DNA from: Macrotrachela quadricornifera
Taxonomy: Eukaryota; Rotifera; Eurotatoria; Philodinida; Philodinidae
DNA: 64,000 nt
NCBI GenBank assembly: GCA_022393335.1
Contig: JAJEKB010017724.1
Span: 20,609-84,608, forward strand
Direction: 5' to 3'
Shown: positions 1-11,582 of the stretch, in pieces
Numbering within the stretch: the first letter of the stretch is position 1
How the letters are laid out: the number at the start of each line of letters is the position of its first letter
Notes under the pieces: generated by a model
The model's database searches: none
What the model was told of the DNA's origin: nothing
What the model saw: the letters and a program-made list of their open reading frames with translations, nothing else
Position numbers and translations under genes: made by a program

Positions 1-239
1 TGTTGTTTTATCGTAATTTTCGCGATCTATTAGCATGTCGAACTTGAAGAAATAATAAAACTGTTAGCTCTGATCTATCATTAGCCGTTTCTCAATCGAA
101 AATAACTTATCACATTGATCAAAAAACAACTCTTAACCATGTTTCTTCATCAATTTGCATGATAGTAAGTGAATTTTTCCTCTGATTTTCGTGAATGTAG
201 GGTTGCCACAATTCTTCAAAAGTCAGTTATGAGGATGAA

Positions 240-331
240 CTCTTTTAACCCTGAACTATACTCATTGAGTACTACAAAACGATACAACTCTCACTTGAAA
301 CGGCGAATGACACTTGGAGAGGTTCCCTCGT
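240..331. repeat. Right end of a GAGGGAACC-type foldback (family A), partial
   Basis: The end reads GAGAGGTTCCCTCG, the inverted form of the family A terminus also seen at 8383, 13367 and 63954. The preceding 30-40 bases resemble the right arms near 13960 and 42370. The rest of the element is lost or unrecognisable toward the window start. Bases 1-239 show no gene. Confidence 0.5.
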
Positions 332-337
332 TATACT

Positions 338-1090
338 AGTTTTTGTAGAATCAAAATGCCTTCTCAATAAAATATTTCTCAAACAGTTCATTCGCTCTCA
401 GTCCTCTAAGTCGGAAGGAGTTTGATATTAAAATTTAGTGTAAAACTCTAAATATAGGTGTGTTTGGCACAGTGGTTGATCATATGGACGTGATATTTTT
501 TTTGTATATACACACTAGTTTCGTCACTACGATTGTTACTCCTAAGCCTAGTACATGAACCGAAGTGAAACAATACTTTTCAAAAAGTCATTTTTTTCGA
601 GTAATTCAATTTAGGAAGATCTCATGACAAAAAAATCAAAGAAACATAATTCGCTGTAAAATAAATGTATCATATTTGGTTCGATACAGTTTCTTGTGCT
701 GATTCTGAAAATGTTCTTTACTCGAGAAAGATAAAAAATACTTGATAAACCATTTCTTTTTTGAAAACCTTCTATAGGATCAAAAAACATTATGCTATTT
801 TATGTTAACTGTAGTGATAGTTCACATATGGAAGAATATTATGGCATAGCTTGATTAAGTTTCGAATTCAAGGCAAATGAGGATGCTCATTTTACTTATA
901 TAACTGTTTGGAAAATCACAATGGAAAAAAAGAAACATTGATTCTCAAGAACCTTGAGAAACAACTTAGCAACTACTTTCATTAATCTGCAGCGGACATT
1001 ATGCAAACTTATAGTACATAGGTACCAAAAAAAAAAGTTGCATATAGATGATGCTATTTTCAAGATGATTTTTAATTAGCTGACAAAAGA
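338..1090. other. No gene recognised
   Basis: AT-rich sequence without a convincing ORF, splice pattern or strong repeat. A tRNA-like A-box resemblance near 455-480 has no B-box partner. Confidence 0.5.
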
Positions 1091-1092
1091 TA

Positions 1093-1645
1093 ACCGTCCG
1101 AGGTGCCATAGCACTTTTCAGTCGGGATTTCACACATCTTGTAGCGACAGTGAACTATGTCTGTAGTAAGAACAGTTCGGGCCTCTTGCTTGTTTCTGAG
1201 GAAATTTTGAATTTCTAACGCCTACATTGGCACCAAAGCTATACTTTAGAATTTTCATCTGAAACTTTGCCTGCATAAAAACCTCAGCTAAACTGATTTG
1301 TATAAAAAATTTCAGAAGTTTTGAAAAAAATGTATACTGTATATATATTATTTATGAAAAAGGGACCATACGTTGATAGTTTCATATCTCAGAGAGACTC
1401 TATTAAAAACTTCTGAAATTTTTTATACAAGTTAGTCTAGCTGAGGCCTTTATGCAGCAAACTTTCGGGTGGAAACTCGAAAGTATAGCTTTGTTGCCAA
1501 TGTAAGCGTACTGAGAGGAAAATTCACTAGGAACTCAATATCTCCTCAGAAACAAGCGAGAGGTCCAGACCATTTTTACCATAGACATAGTTCACTTTGG
1601 CTACAAGATGCGTGAAATACCGACTGGAAAGGTTCCCTTGTCAGT
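1093..1645. repeat. Foldback element, family A
   Basis: Two arms of about 240 nt (roughly 1096-1330 and 1395-1640) are reverse complements around a short AT-rich centre. The arms share the motif CTTGTTTCTGAGGA and the inner motif AAAATTTCAGAAGTTTT. The right end, AAAGGTTCCCTTGTC, resembles the termini of the other family A copies. No coding capacity, so it is presumably a non-autonomous element. Confidence 0.75.
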
Positions 1646-1957
1646 TATTACTCTATTTGAACGTTACAGAATATTTTTTCACCTACTGCTCATTTGATCT
1701 TTCAAATTTTCAAAAATCAACATCCTGTGATGGGCTTCTACTCTCAGTTTCATAAGTTCTCAAATCTTTGTGGTTTGAAGACTTTTGAAAGTCTCATTTC
1801 ATTTCGCATTTACGCCATTCTTTAGTGGTCAAGTCTTTTAGAGTATAAAATCATGTTCCTTTATCGCACTTTTGAAGCGCTGTCTAATGAGATAGGATCA
1901 AGAATGAACTAAAAAAATCTACTTAGGCTACCAAAGTTGGGACAGTAGTGGTAAATA

Positions 1958-2790
1958 ACTTTTCTTCTATATACGATGATAGAGAAATAAAAATTCTATC
2001 TTTCTGTATTATTTCATCATACACCAGTTAACATTATCATCATATTAAATTCTGTATAAAACCTATTTCATCTGGTTGTACATTGATTGTAGAGGGTGTA
2101 TAAAAATGTTTCCTGAATGGGAGAAGAGGAATGTTGTGATTTTAAATAGAATCAATAGCAAACTTTATACCAAATGAAAGCACGTCAAAAATGGGATTCA
2201 TTAGTATTAAATCGCAAGAGTTCTAAAAAACTTTTTATGTCAAACATAACCAATCTTTAGAAACTGGATGCATTAAAATGATTTTGTACAGGGGTAACGG
2301 CTAGAAAATTTCTAGAAATTTTTTATATTTGATATACAAAGATTGACAGAACGCTTACTTTTTAATATTGATAAACTTCATTTTTTTGATGCTTTTTCAT
2401 TTGATATAAAATTTGTCATTGACTTCATTTAAAATCAGAACATTATCCCTGTAGAAAATCATTTTTACACATTCGGTTTCTAAAGGTACGTTATGTTTGA
2501 TAGAAGAAGTTTTGTAGAATTCTTACGATCTAATACTGATGAATCCCATTTTGGACACGCTTTCATGTAGTATAAAATTTTTTATTGACTCTATTTAGAA
2601 TTATAGCATTATTTCCCCTTTCCCTCCCTGGAAAAACATTTTTATACACCCTATACAATCAGTGTACAACTTGCCGAAATAGGTTTTAAAATTTAATATG
2701 ATGATGTTAACTGAAGTATGATCAAATAGTACAGAAAGATAGGACGTTTATTTCTCTATCATCGTATATAGTAGAAAAATCATTCAAAGC
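1958..2790. repeat. Two-layer foldback element (inner part family B)
   Basis: The outer arms at about 1963-2110 and 2630-2785 are reverse complements and share TTCTCTATCATCGTATATAG. A second inverted pair lies inside them, about 2165-2300 and 2455-2580. The inner pair is the same family as the foldback at 46011-46490, with shared words ACCAAATGA and AAATGGGATT. No ORF. Confidence 0.75.
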
Positions 2791-2802
2791 TACTGAACGA
2801 TA

Positions 2803-3103
2803 TTAACCCTTTGACGGACAGTGGTGCATATATGTACCACTTTTTTATTTATATTTTTCTCTCTCTAACTAAGGGTGTGCCCATTCCGAGAGCAGAAGTA
2901 GGTAAATCAATTCAAGCCCATCTGAAAAGACCTGGTCACCAGCTCATATGAGTAGGATTTTAGGCTTACCACTAGCTCTATTACATAGGATGTGGAACTA
3001 GTCATTGGCTCTTTATTTCAGTTTCTTACAGTTCATGAAACTGAATTGTCACATCCTAACTCTTCACTCTCATTCATCCAAAATTCGTCCTTGAAAAGGT
3101 TAA
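2803..3103. mobile_element. piggyBac-like MITE (MITE-A), 301 bp with TTAA at both ends
   Basis: TTAA sits at 2803-2806 and 3100-3103. The left end continues CCCTTTGACGGAC; the right end in reverse complement continues CCTTTTCAAGGAC. A 22-nt near-perfect palindrome (GTGGTGCATA/TATGTACCAC) begins 14 nt inside the left TTAA. The flanks resemble the repeat near 45690-45860, where this insert is absent, so it probably landed in an older repeat. No transposase; presumably moved in trans. Confidence 0.7.
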
Positions 3104-4137
3104 ACTGTCATTACCGGAACTCTTGGTATGCCCTAAATAGATCAAATAAACTCTATAATTATAGAATTCATAGAAAACTTCCTAATTAGGCCATTGAAAG
3201 CTCTATGTAGGTATGAAGCCCCAATAGAACTTTCAAATAATTGTTCTCACCGGAATTTTTCATTGTTATGTTAATTCTACACTCAAAAAGATATAAAAGA
3301 AAGAAAAACTAGTGAAAACTAAATCAAAATACTATATAGGTATAAACTTGCAACATGAATTTATCGATGCCTACCAGAAAACAAAATGGTGAATACGTTT
3401 CCATATGAGGCTTAGCCGAGTAGCATCCATAGATAATATTTATTTCATGAAACTCATCCATCCTTATTCTTGAAATCGAATTGTATTGAAAAATGTTTTG
3501 ATCATTTATGCAATGAGTACGCCTAATCTTTACCACATTTGACATTTAAAATCTGGCAATTCTAGTTGCATAATTACAAAACACCGTTGATGATAATACG
3601 ACTTGCTTCTTGGAGAATCCATTGTGAATTTTACTCTGAATATTATCCCTACTCTTCGTTGAAAAGCCAGACAGACTTCATAGATAATATATGATATCTT
3701 CAAATCAGTTAAATAGAATTCCCATCAACTTGATCTTCTGTTAAAAGAAGTATCATATATACCGCTGAAAAGTTAGCTGCATCCTATTGATTTAGTAAAG
3801 TCATCTTGTCTATTTCATCGATGCAAGTTTAACAACAATAAGTGTATATGGCATCATCAAACTTAATTGATGTTCTATTCAATAAAAGATATGAACAGCA
3901 TTGTGATCAATACTATGTTCAATTTCCCAAAGTAATACTTCCCAGTGGGTACTGACAATTATTTGTAATCCATATTGCATTGAGTTAATATTTTTCTTAG
4001 AGAATGATTATAACATTGCAAAAAAATAGTGATATTCAATTCTGTGAAACTTGTCTGTTATTTCTTTCATCATCAAAAAATTGACAATCTTGCTTAAACG
4101 ATAAGATATCATGTGAAAAAATCGTTCGAAATCATGA
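3104..4137. other. No gene recognised
   Basis: AT-rich spacer downstream (minus sense) of the FG-GAP gene. It presumably holds that gene's 3' UTR and polyadenylation site, but I cannot place a signal with confidence. The start resembles 45831-45860 (shared word TGGTATGCCCTAAATAG). Confidence 0.45.
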
Positions 4138-6677
4138 TCAATTGACTGTAAAATTAATCACATAATATCCGTACAACAAAATTTCTGAACGTCCATCTTT
4201 GTTGAAACTACCAGCACCTACCATCGATGGAGCGAAACCGAACTGAATACCGTAACTTCTTTGATTTTCAAATGTTCCATTGCTACTTCCCAGAAATGTA
4301 ACAAGATTTTTAGTAGCATAATTGGCCACTGCTATATCTGCTTGACCATCTTTATTGAAATCATATATAGCGATTGAGTATGGATGAGAATTGAAGTCAG
4401 TTGAGAGCACCGTTTGGTTTCCAAAAGTGCCATTTCCATGTCCAAGAAGAATACCTATGTTATTAGTACCATAATTGACAACGACCATATCTAATACATT
4501 ATCATTATTGAAATCAGAAACGGCAAAACTTTGCAAGCGAGAACCATCGGCAGATGTAAATGTAATTTTGTCTTTCAGAGCTCCTCTGTCATATCGAAGT
4601 AGTATACTTATTGTGACGTTTTGAAAATTCACGACGACAATATCCTGTCGTGTGTCATTGTTAAAGTCACCAACAGCTACAGAGATTGGATCAGTACCAG
4701 TTGAATATGTTGTTTGTGTTGCAAAAGAGCCATTTCCATATCCGAGAAGAACACTTACAGTGTTACCACCATAATTAGCGATGACGATATCCAGATGAGT
4801 GTCGTTGTTAAAATCACCAACAGCTACAGAGAATGGACTAGAGCCAGTTAAATATTTCGTTTGACTTGCAAAAGTACCATTTCCATATCCAAGAAGGATA
4901 CTTACAGTGTTATCACCTTGATTAGCAACGACGATATCGAGATTGGTGTCGTTGTTAAAATCATCAACAGCTACAAATATTGGTTTAAAGCCAGTTGGAT
5001 ATGTTGTTTGATTTGCAAAAGCGCCATTTCCATACCCGAGAAGGATACTTACAGTGTTATCATCAACATTAGCAACGACGATATCTAGATGAGCGTCGTT
5101 GTTAAAATCACCGGCAGCTACAGATTGTGGGCCAGAGCCAGTTAAATATGTCATTTGACTTGCAAAAGATCCATTTCCATATCCAAGAAATACACTTACA
5201 TTATTAGTAGCAGTGACGATGTCCAGATAGGTGTCGTTGTTAAAGTCACCAACAGCTACAGCCGTTGGTTCAGAACCCGCGGAATATGTCGTTTGATTTG
5301 CGAAAGAGCCATTTCCATATCCGAGAAGGATACTTATAGTGTTGTCACCATAATTAGCGATGACGATATCCAGATTGGTGTCGTTGTTAAAATCACCAAC
5401 AGCTACAGAGAATGGTCTAGAGCCAGTTGAATATTTCGTTTGACTTGCAAAAGTACCATTTCCATATCCAATAAAAACACTTACAGTATTTTCACCTCGA
5501 TTAACAACGATGACATCCAGATGGTTGTCATTATTAAAATCATCAACAATTACAAAGTATGGTGCACGACCAGTTGAATATGTCGTTTGAATGGGAAAAA
5601 ACTCGTCATAACCAAGCATGATACTTATAGTGTTCGTATCATTGTTGACAAAGGCAATGTCTGAACGATTATCTCTGTTTAAATCACCTGTGGCAATAGA
5701 GATTGATGAAGAAGATCCAGTTGAATACATTTTTGGGCTTGCAAAGGTGCCGTTGCCATATCCAACAAGTAGAGCTAAACTATTATTACCATTATTAGTC
5801 ACAACCAAATCCATTCGATTGTCGTTGTTGAAGTCATCGATGCCGATAGAATATGGAGAAGCGATGCCAAGCGAATAAGTCATTTGGCTCATAAAAGTTC
5901 CATCACCTTGACCCAGAAGTATACCCACACTTTTATTTCCATAGTTGGTAACAGCAATATCTTGCATGGTGTCGTCGTTTAAATGACCAACAACAAGCGA
6001 GTATGGATGAGAATTGAGACCAGTTGAAAACGTCATTTGACTCGCGAAAGTACTGTTACTAGTTGCAAGTAGTATACCAACATTGTTTGTACCATAATTG
6101 GCGATAGCAAGATCCATCTGTTTGTCGTTATTAAAATCGCCACTGACAACCGCAAACGGAAAAGAATCATAGCCTGTAGAGTACGTACTTGGTTGTGAAA
6201 AGTCTCCGTTTCCATATCCGTAAAATATGCTTACACTGTGTGTACCATAATTAACAGTGACAATATCTAATGCTGCATCATTGTTGAGATCTGCTATATG
6301 GATCCAAATGGGACGAGATGATGTAACTGAAAGTACCGTTTGACTCATAAAAGACTCATTTTGGAATTCAAGAAGCACAACAATACTGTTTGTACCGAAA
6401 TTTGCGACGGCGATGTCCAGTCGATGATCGTTATCAAAATCACCAACAGCAATCATGTACGGAGCAGATCCAGAGCCGGTCAGATGCATCACTGATCTTG
6501 CTACAGTGCCATCGCCATATCCAAAATATAGAGCTATATGATCAGCATCATAATTAGCAACAGCAATATCTAGCCAAGTATCATGGTTAAAGTCACCCAT
6601 GGCAACAGATCGTGGACCATATTTATATTCAATTGGATTTTGAGTCATTGCTTTAAAATTAAGTTCACATTTTGAAA
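4138..6677 (-). CDS. FG-GAP/VCBS repeat protein, main repeat exon (about 845 codons)
   Basis: About 17 tandem repeats of roughly 47 residues fill the exon. Each has a calcium-loop motif of the type DFNNDTxLD followed by IVVANYG and LLGYGNGTF, the hallmark of FG-GAP/VCBS blades in integrin-like beta-propellers. Such domains bind calcium and usually act in extracellular adhesion or recognition. The reading frame is intact and ends in TGA. Repeats 9-14 are far more alike than the outer ones, which suggests recent internal duplication. An open frame runs a little upstream to 6696, but a pyrimidine-rich AG at 6679-6678 suggests the exon starts at 6677 in phase 1. That phase joins exactly to the membrane exons at 11186-11539. 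Alone, the exon has no signal peptide. The family is greatly expanded in bdelloid rotifers. Family call very secure; ligand unknown. Confidence 0.93.
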
Positions 6678-8382
6678 CTATATAATACAACAACAAAGAA
6701 ATAAAGACTCATCAACTACTATGGTTGAACTGTCTTCGATGCATTGTATCTATCCGGATGGAAACTAATACTTTTCAAAATCTCAATGGCTCTCACAAAT
6801 CTCATCACTCAAATTACTCCTTATGCACTCACTTCTATTTCTTTGTCAATTCGTTGACACAGCATATGGACAAGTTTTTCACTTGTATCTGGGAATACGC
6901 GGTGGATGGTTCAACAAATTCTTATTAATAGTATTTGTCTGATGAATTGAGCGATTATTAATTTTTGATATTGCCTATCGGGATCTGTGATTCTTTATTG
7001 TCTGATCATACTTTATTATTATAGTGTATGACTTCTATAGCTATGTAATGGTTTCTACTTTTCTAAATAACGAGATCACTCGAGCATTGTCGTTTGTCAT
7101 CCTTGGAATCATTTGTTGTTAAATCAAAGTTCTACGAAGAAGATGTCTTCTTCTTCAGATGATCAAGTTCAATGGATTAACACCAAAACATTGATGATAT
7201 TCTGACAATTATGGGAAATATACGAGAGTAGGATATCAAGCCGAAATATTATCATGTAACTTTTTAGTATACGATGAACTACTAAGAAATATGAATGTGA
7301 CAGTTATAATTTTTAAAAAACCATTAATGAAGAATGTTAATTAATTAATAACTTGAAAAGTATCATATTTACTGTCACTTAAACTTCCAATTACCGAAGT
7401 AACAGTAAGTGTTTTTATGATTGAAAAATCTCCTATATGGTAGTAATAAATGCTTGGCATAATCATCGGTTATTTATTTTTAGGTCATAATTTTCATCAC
7501 TTATCACTGTTTAGATAAGTATTTGATGGTACCGATTACCGCGTAACAGTAAATAGTAAGTAGCACTTTTCAGTAATTAATAAACATATTGTATTTAATC
7601 AGAAGGCTAAAGAGACATATCATCGCTGCCAACAAATTATCTTATAAGGTAACAGAAAATATACCATTTTGATTTTCTGCTCCAGGAAAGCCTATTTTAC
7701 GAAAATAACTATGAGAAGTCATCAGTAGAGGAGAAGGATGCATAAGAAGACAAAGTAACTCATCCTCACGATTTTCTAAACAAAAATATATTTCGATGCT
7801 CAATGAAGTGATGAATCATTTAAATGCCATATTGAAACTATTTAAGAAGCAATTCAATGACCTCTGATACAGATGATTAACCTATACGTGTACTGCAGCC
7901 AGATAGCCGTACTCAAACAATAACTTTGTTAAAACATCTATTCACCTGTCTATAGATAATCTCATTCGAAAGAGTAGCAAATTCTGCTTAAATCAACTTA
8001 TAAACGTTTCAAAACTAGTAAACATAGCTGAATCTATGGTGAAATACTTTTGTTTTTATTGAAGTTTTATGTATGCTACAAAGATTCACACTTCTCAACA
8101 GCTTTCGAAAGGATTTTACGATGGATTTTTCGTTTGAAAATTGGATGGAATCTTTGATGAACCACATGTTGATACAGTTTTTTTGTCGATACCATAAATA
8201 TACAGATGACAAATATCTATTTATTAGTATAGATCAATGCCAAGGAAGCGCATAACTAGTTCTTGTTTTTGATAGTATAAATGTCGTGTATTCCTCTGAT
8301 ATAGCAGCACATATAGGGAAAACTATTTATTAGCGACGTGACGGAGCACGAGTATATAAAAGAGAAACTACTCTTATAACTA
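6678..8382. other. Probable intron of the FG-GAP gene, first part
   Basis: No convincing exon on either strand. Part of 7280-7570 is a degenerate array of words like GTAACAGTAA. If the split gene model is right, this belongs to a 4.5-kb intron. Confidence 0.4.
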
Positions 8383-8978
8383 ATGAGGGAACCCATCCAA
8401 CTGCCGGAACGCTTTTGAATCGGGACTTAGTGCACCTTATAGACCTTAGTGAATTATGTTTATCGTAAAAAGAGTTCGTACCCATGGCTTCTTTCTGGCA
8501 AGATATCCAGATTTTAGTGGATTTTCTCTATAGGATCTTACTTTTCCAGCACAACTTTATTCTCGAATTTTTAACATGAGACTTTGCCCTCATATAGGCC
8601 TCAGCTAGACTAACTTGTAAAAAAATTGCAAAAATTTTCGACGAAGTTTCTTCAAAATTTCCATATTTCAAGAAAATGCATGCTGTATATACTATTTATA
8701 GGAAAAAGCCTATATCTTGCCATCTTCTTATTTCGAAGAGGTTTAGGCGAAAAATTTTGAAATTTTTTTTGCAAGGTAGTTTCATGTCAAAAATTCGAGA
8801 AAAAGGTTGTGCTGGAAAAGTGGGATCCTATAGGGGAGGTCCATTAAAACCTCAATATCTCAACAGAAACAAGCCATGGGTACGAACTCTTTTTGCCATA
8901 AACATAACTCACTAAGATATATAAGATGTACTAAGTCCCAAATCAAAAGCGTTCTGGTAGTTGGATAGATTCCCTCAT
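8383..8978. repeat. Foldback element, family A
   Basis: A near-complete palindrome of about 596 bp. The left end is ATGAGGGAACCCATCC and the right end in reverse complement is ATGAGGGAATCTATCC. Each arm is about 280 nt around a centre near 8680. The short ORFs here are by-products of the inverted repeat. It lies in the probable FG-GAP intron, so it may explain part of that intron's length. Confidence 0.8.
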
Positions 8979-11180
8979 AAATGAGGAGTATGAGAAGAAT
9001 TTTAAAACTGTACAAACCCTTCCTCGGGACGTTGAGATAATGATAAGACAGACATTTTCGTTTTGAAACTTGGTAGAATCCCAAGGAGGTCCGTTTTTAT
9101 GAGGAAAATTTTTGAAGTCGAATCTTACTGAGAAATTTGCCACAGATGCGACTCGGATTCTAGAGTTCATCCTAAAAGTTTTAGATTTTTTTTTCATAGG
9201 ATTCGACCAATATTCATTAATTCATTTTAATTAAGTGACAGCTGAAAGTGTTAACACTTTTACCTATGTCTATACTAAAAGAATTTATCTAGGAAGAACA
9301 ATCTCGTAAAAAAATTAAAGTCAAACGAAGGCGGTAAATGTCCTATTCTGCCTGATTTTGCCGATATGGTCGCACGTAAGAGGAAAGTCAATTATAAAGT
9401 CATTTCAGCAGCGACTGAGAAACCTGAAGTTTCACCACATACATAAAAAATATCGATAGAAACACTGTTACTTCACCAAATATTCATTTTATGTTTTCCA
9501 TTTCTGGACGACTTACATGAGAATTTGATGATATTCGCTGTTCTTTCAAATAAGACTATTTATAGATCGTCGAAGAGATGTTTTGATAAAAGTTATTGTT
9601 AGATACAACCATTTGAGAGCAATGAAAATATCGGATATTTATCTAAGTTAGAAATCATCTATTGGCTTCACAAATAGTTTGATTGAGACATCAAACGATC
9701 TGTTATCTCATTCTAAATCGAAATCTATACTCGTTTTGAAAATGCCGAAGTAAACAGATTTATCTTATTCTTCCCCTCTTTTGAATTCCTCGAAATCCTG
9801 AAAATCTTTTATAAAAGTTTGTTATTTTCTTAAAATGGACTCTCTTTGAGACGAAAACCAATTTGACCAATGTTTTCTTATCGGTAAGCACTATTTATCA
9901 CTTACTGGTAATTAGTGTAATGTGAGTGCAATGTTTTAAGATACTTTTTGTTTGAGATCATAAAGAAGAAAAAAAAGCTTCCAAAAAGATTCATCCCATT
10001 ATCCATACCTTCATAAGAGAATATATTCACAAGCTGACTTTTCACAAACTCATCTTACGCATCGTTACTTGTTGTGTAAAAAAAGAAGGTTTTTAGCTAA
10101 CCTTTCTATATCATAAGAAAATAAGAATGATGTAGAGAATGAAAATGAATTAAAATATCAAGAAAATGATTGATCGGTCTAGCCAATGATAATAATAATT
10201 TGAGAAAAATGCATAAATCACATATTCTATTTTGTTTAGAAGAAAGAATCATCGATCCATCAATACAATTTTTTTCATGACAGATTTGTTTCAAATGTGA
10301 AAAAACATCTTTTATATTTTTAAAAGGGCCCAGATTAATTTTCAAAACACGTTTGAGTTAGATGTATTCTATCCTTGGTTGAAAAGCTAGCATGCAAATG
10401 CGGATTAGTGAAATTAGTGAAGATAAACAGTCATTCTCCTATATCCGCATAATATCGACACTTGACATATTAAAACTTACCACAATAGTGGTATGTGGAT
10501 GCTATCTGTAAGAGATATTCGAAGTTTTGATCATTTACTTTATCATTATGATCTAATCTAACTTCCATTTCAAATATATAAAATTTATTTTGCAAAATAA
10601 AACTTAAACATTGTATATAGACTTAGTGCAATGTGTTTTTCATTATAAATGATTGACGAAAGTGAATTACCGTGTAATTCATCTAATGTCAAGTTTAATA
10701 GTACTGTTAAGATGCTGTGAGGATTACTCATTTTTATTATTCTAGATGTGTGATCCATGGTAAAGTAGGAATGTACTTACTATCGAGTCATTTTCAAAGA
10801 GCAATGACGAAAAGAATTCACTGGAATATAATAAAGAAATGAGAACACATATGATCCATACAGAACGAAAGAAGAAAATAAATGTACCATAATATACTAG
10901 AAAAGAGGATATATACGTATTCAGACATGATCGTAGAACGAAAGAAAATATATCATACATCTGTCATAAAGACAACAAATGTTTATCGATAGTTTATCGA
11001 CTGACGAATGTGCAATTATTTAATTCTACTTGTTTCCATATAGTGAGCTATCTATGACTTATATCGACTTATTATATCAGAAATATTGATAACTATAATT
11101 TTGAGTTTTTAATTATAGATCTTCGATGTGAACGTTATCCGGCTTATAAAAAGAATGATTTATATATCAGTAAAAAAGAA
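8979..11180. other. Probable intron of the FG-GAP gene, remainder; no gene recognised
   Basis: The first 230 bases look like a decayed family A fragment. A perfect 16-nt palindrome AAAGTGTTAACACTTT occurs near 9245-9260. Minus-strand ORFs of 79 and 72 codons (10106-10345, 10742-10960) have no recognisable motif and no good splice context, so I do not call them exons, although a missed exon is possible. Confidence 0.4.
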
Positions 11181-11185
11181 CATAC

Positions 11186-11539
11186 CAGTTACTTTTGGTG
11201 AAGTGAAATAAACTACCAATATACCAACAGTCATTGTTAGACCTATGAAGAGAGCAAACAAACCCACAAATTTTGCAGTTTGATGTCTTTCCCAATATGG
11301 ATGTTTCCTAAGAAACAACATTCTATACATTATGATGATTCAGAAGAAAAGAAAATAATATACAAATATATTGGAGTCATTAGTGAATTTCCCATTTCCT
11401 CAGTCACACTTTGAAATCTTGCTGATTTAGATGGATTTTGTGTTGAGTTTTCACGCCGTTCATTGTTAACGTGAAGATTTTGTTCAGCAACTGAATATTT
11501 CCGTGTGATTAACTCATTATCCACGGAACCTTTTTTCAT
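11186..11539 (-). CDS. N-terminal membrane exons, probably of the FG-GAP protein
   Basis: Exon 1 is 11364-11539: ATG, 58 codons plus 2 nt, a hydrophilic N terminus rich in Asn, Glu and Arg. A 56-nt GT-AG intron (11308-11363, donor GTATAT, acceptor TTTCTTAG) follows. Exon 2 is 11186-11307 (122 nt). It encodes HPYWERHQTAK and then a strong hydrophobic helix, residues about 71-93 (FVGLFALFIGLTMTVG), and ends with one extra nt before donor GTATGT. A pyrimidine-rich AG abuts the ATG. With no signal peptide and a basic side before the helix, it looks like a type II membrane anchor. Exon 2 ends in phase 1 and the FG-GAP exon starts with the matching two bases, so the joined protein would be about 945 residues with its repeats outside the cell. 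Exon structure is well supported; the link over 4.5 kb is inferred. Confidence 0.6.
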
Positions 11540-11582
11540 CTATAGTGAAATAACAATATTTAACGAAAGATAGTTTTTTAAA

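Noticed and set aside
440..560. tRNA or SINE head near 455-480 (TGGCACAGTGG)
   Set aside because: No matching B box or cloverleaf could be drawn.
4861..5878. Plus-strand ORFs of 75-91 codons inside the FG-GAP gene
   Set aside because: They are antisense shadows of its near-identical repeats; their repetitive translations follow the minus-strand unit.
9245..9260. AAAGTGTTAACACTTT as a pair of piggyBac-like ends
   Set aside because: Only the first 11 bases of one side resemble the family end, and no partner end was found.
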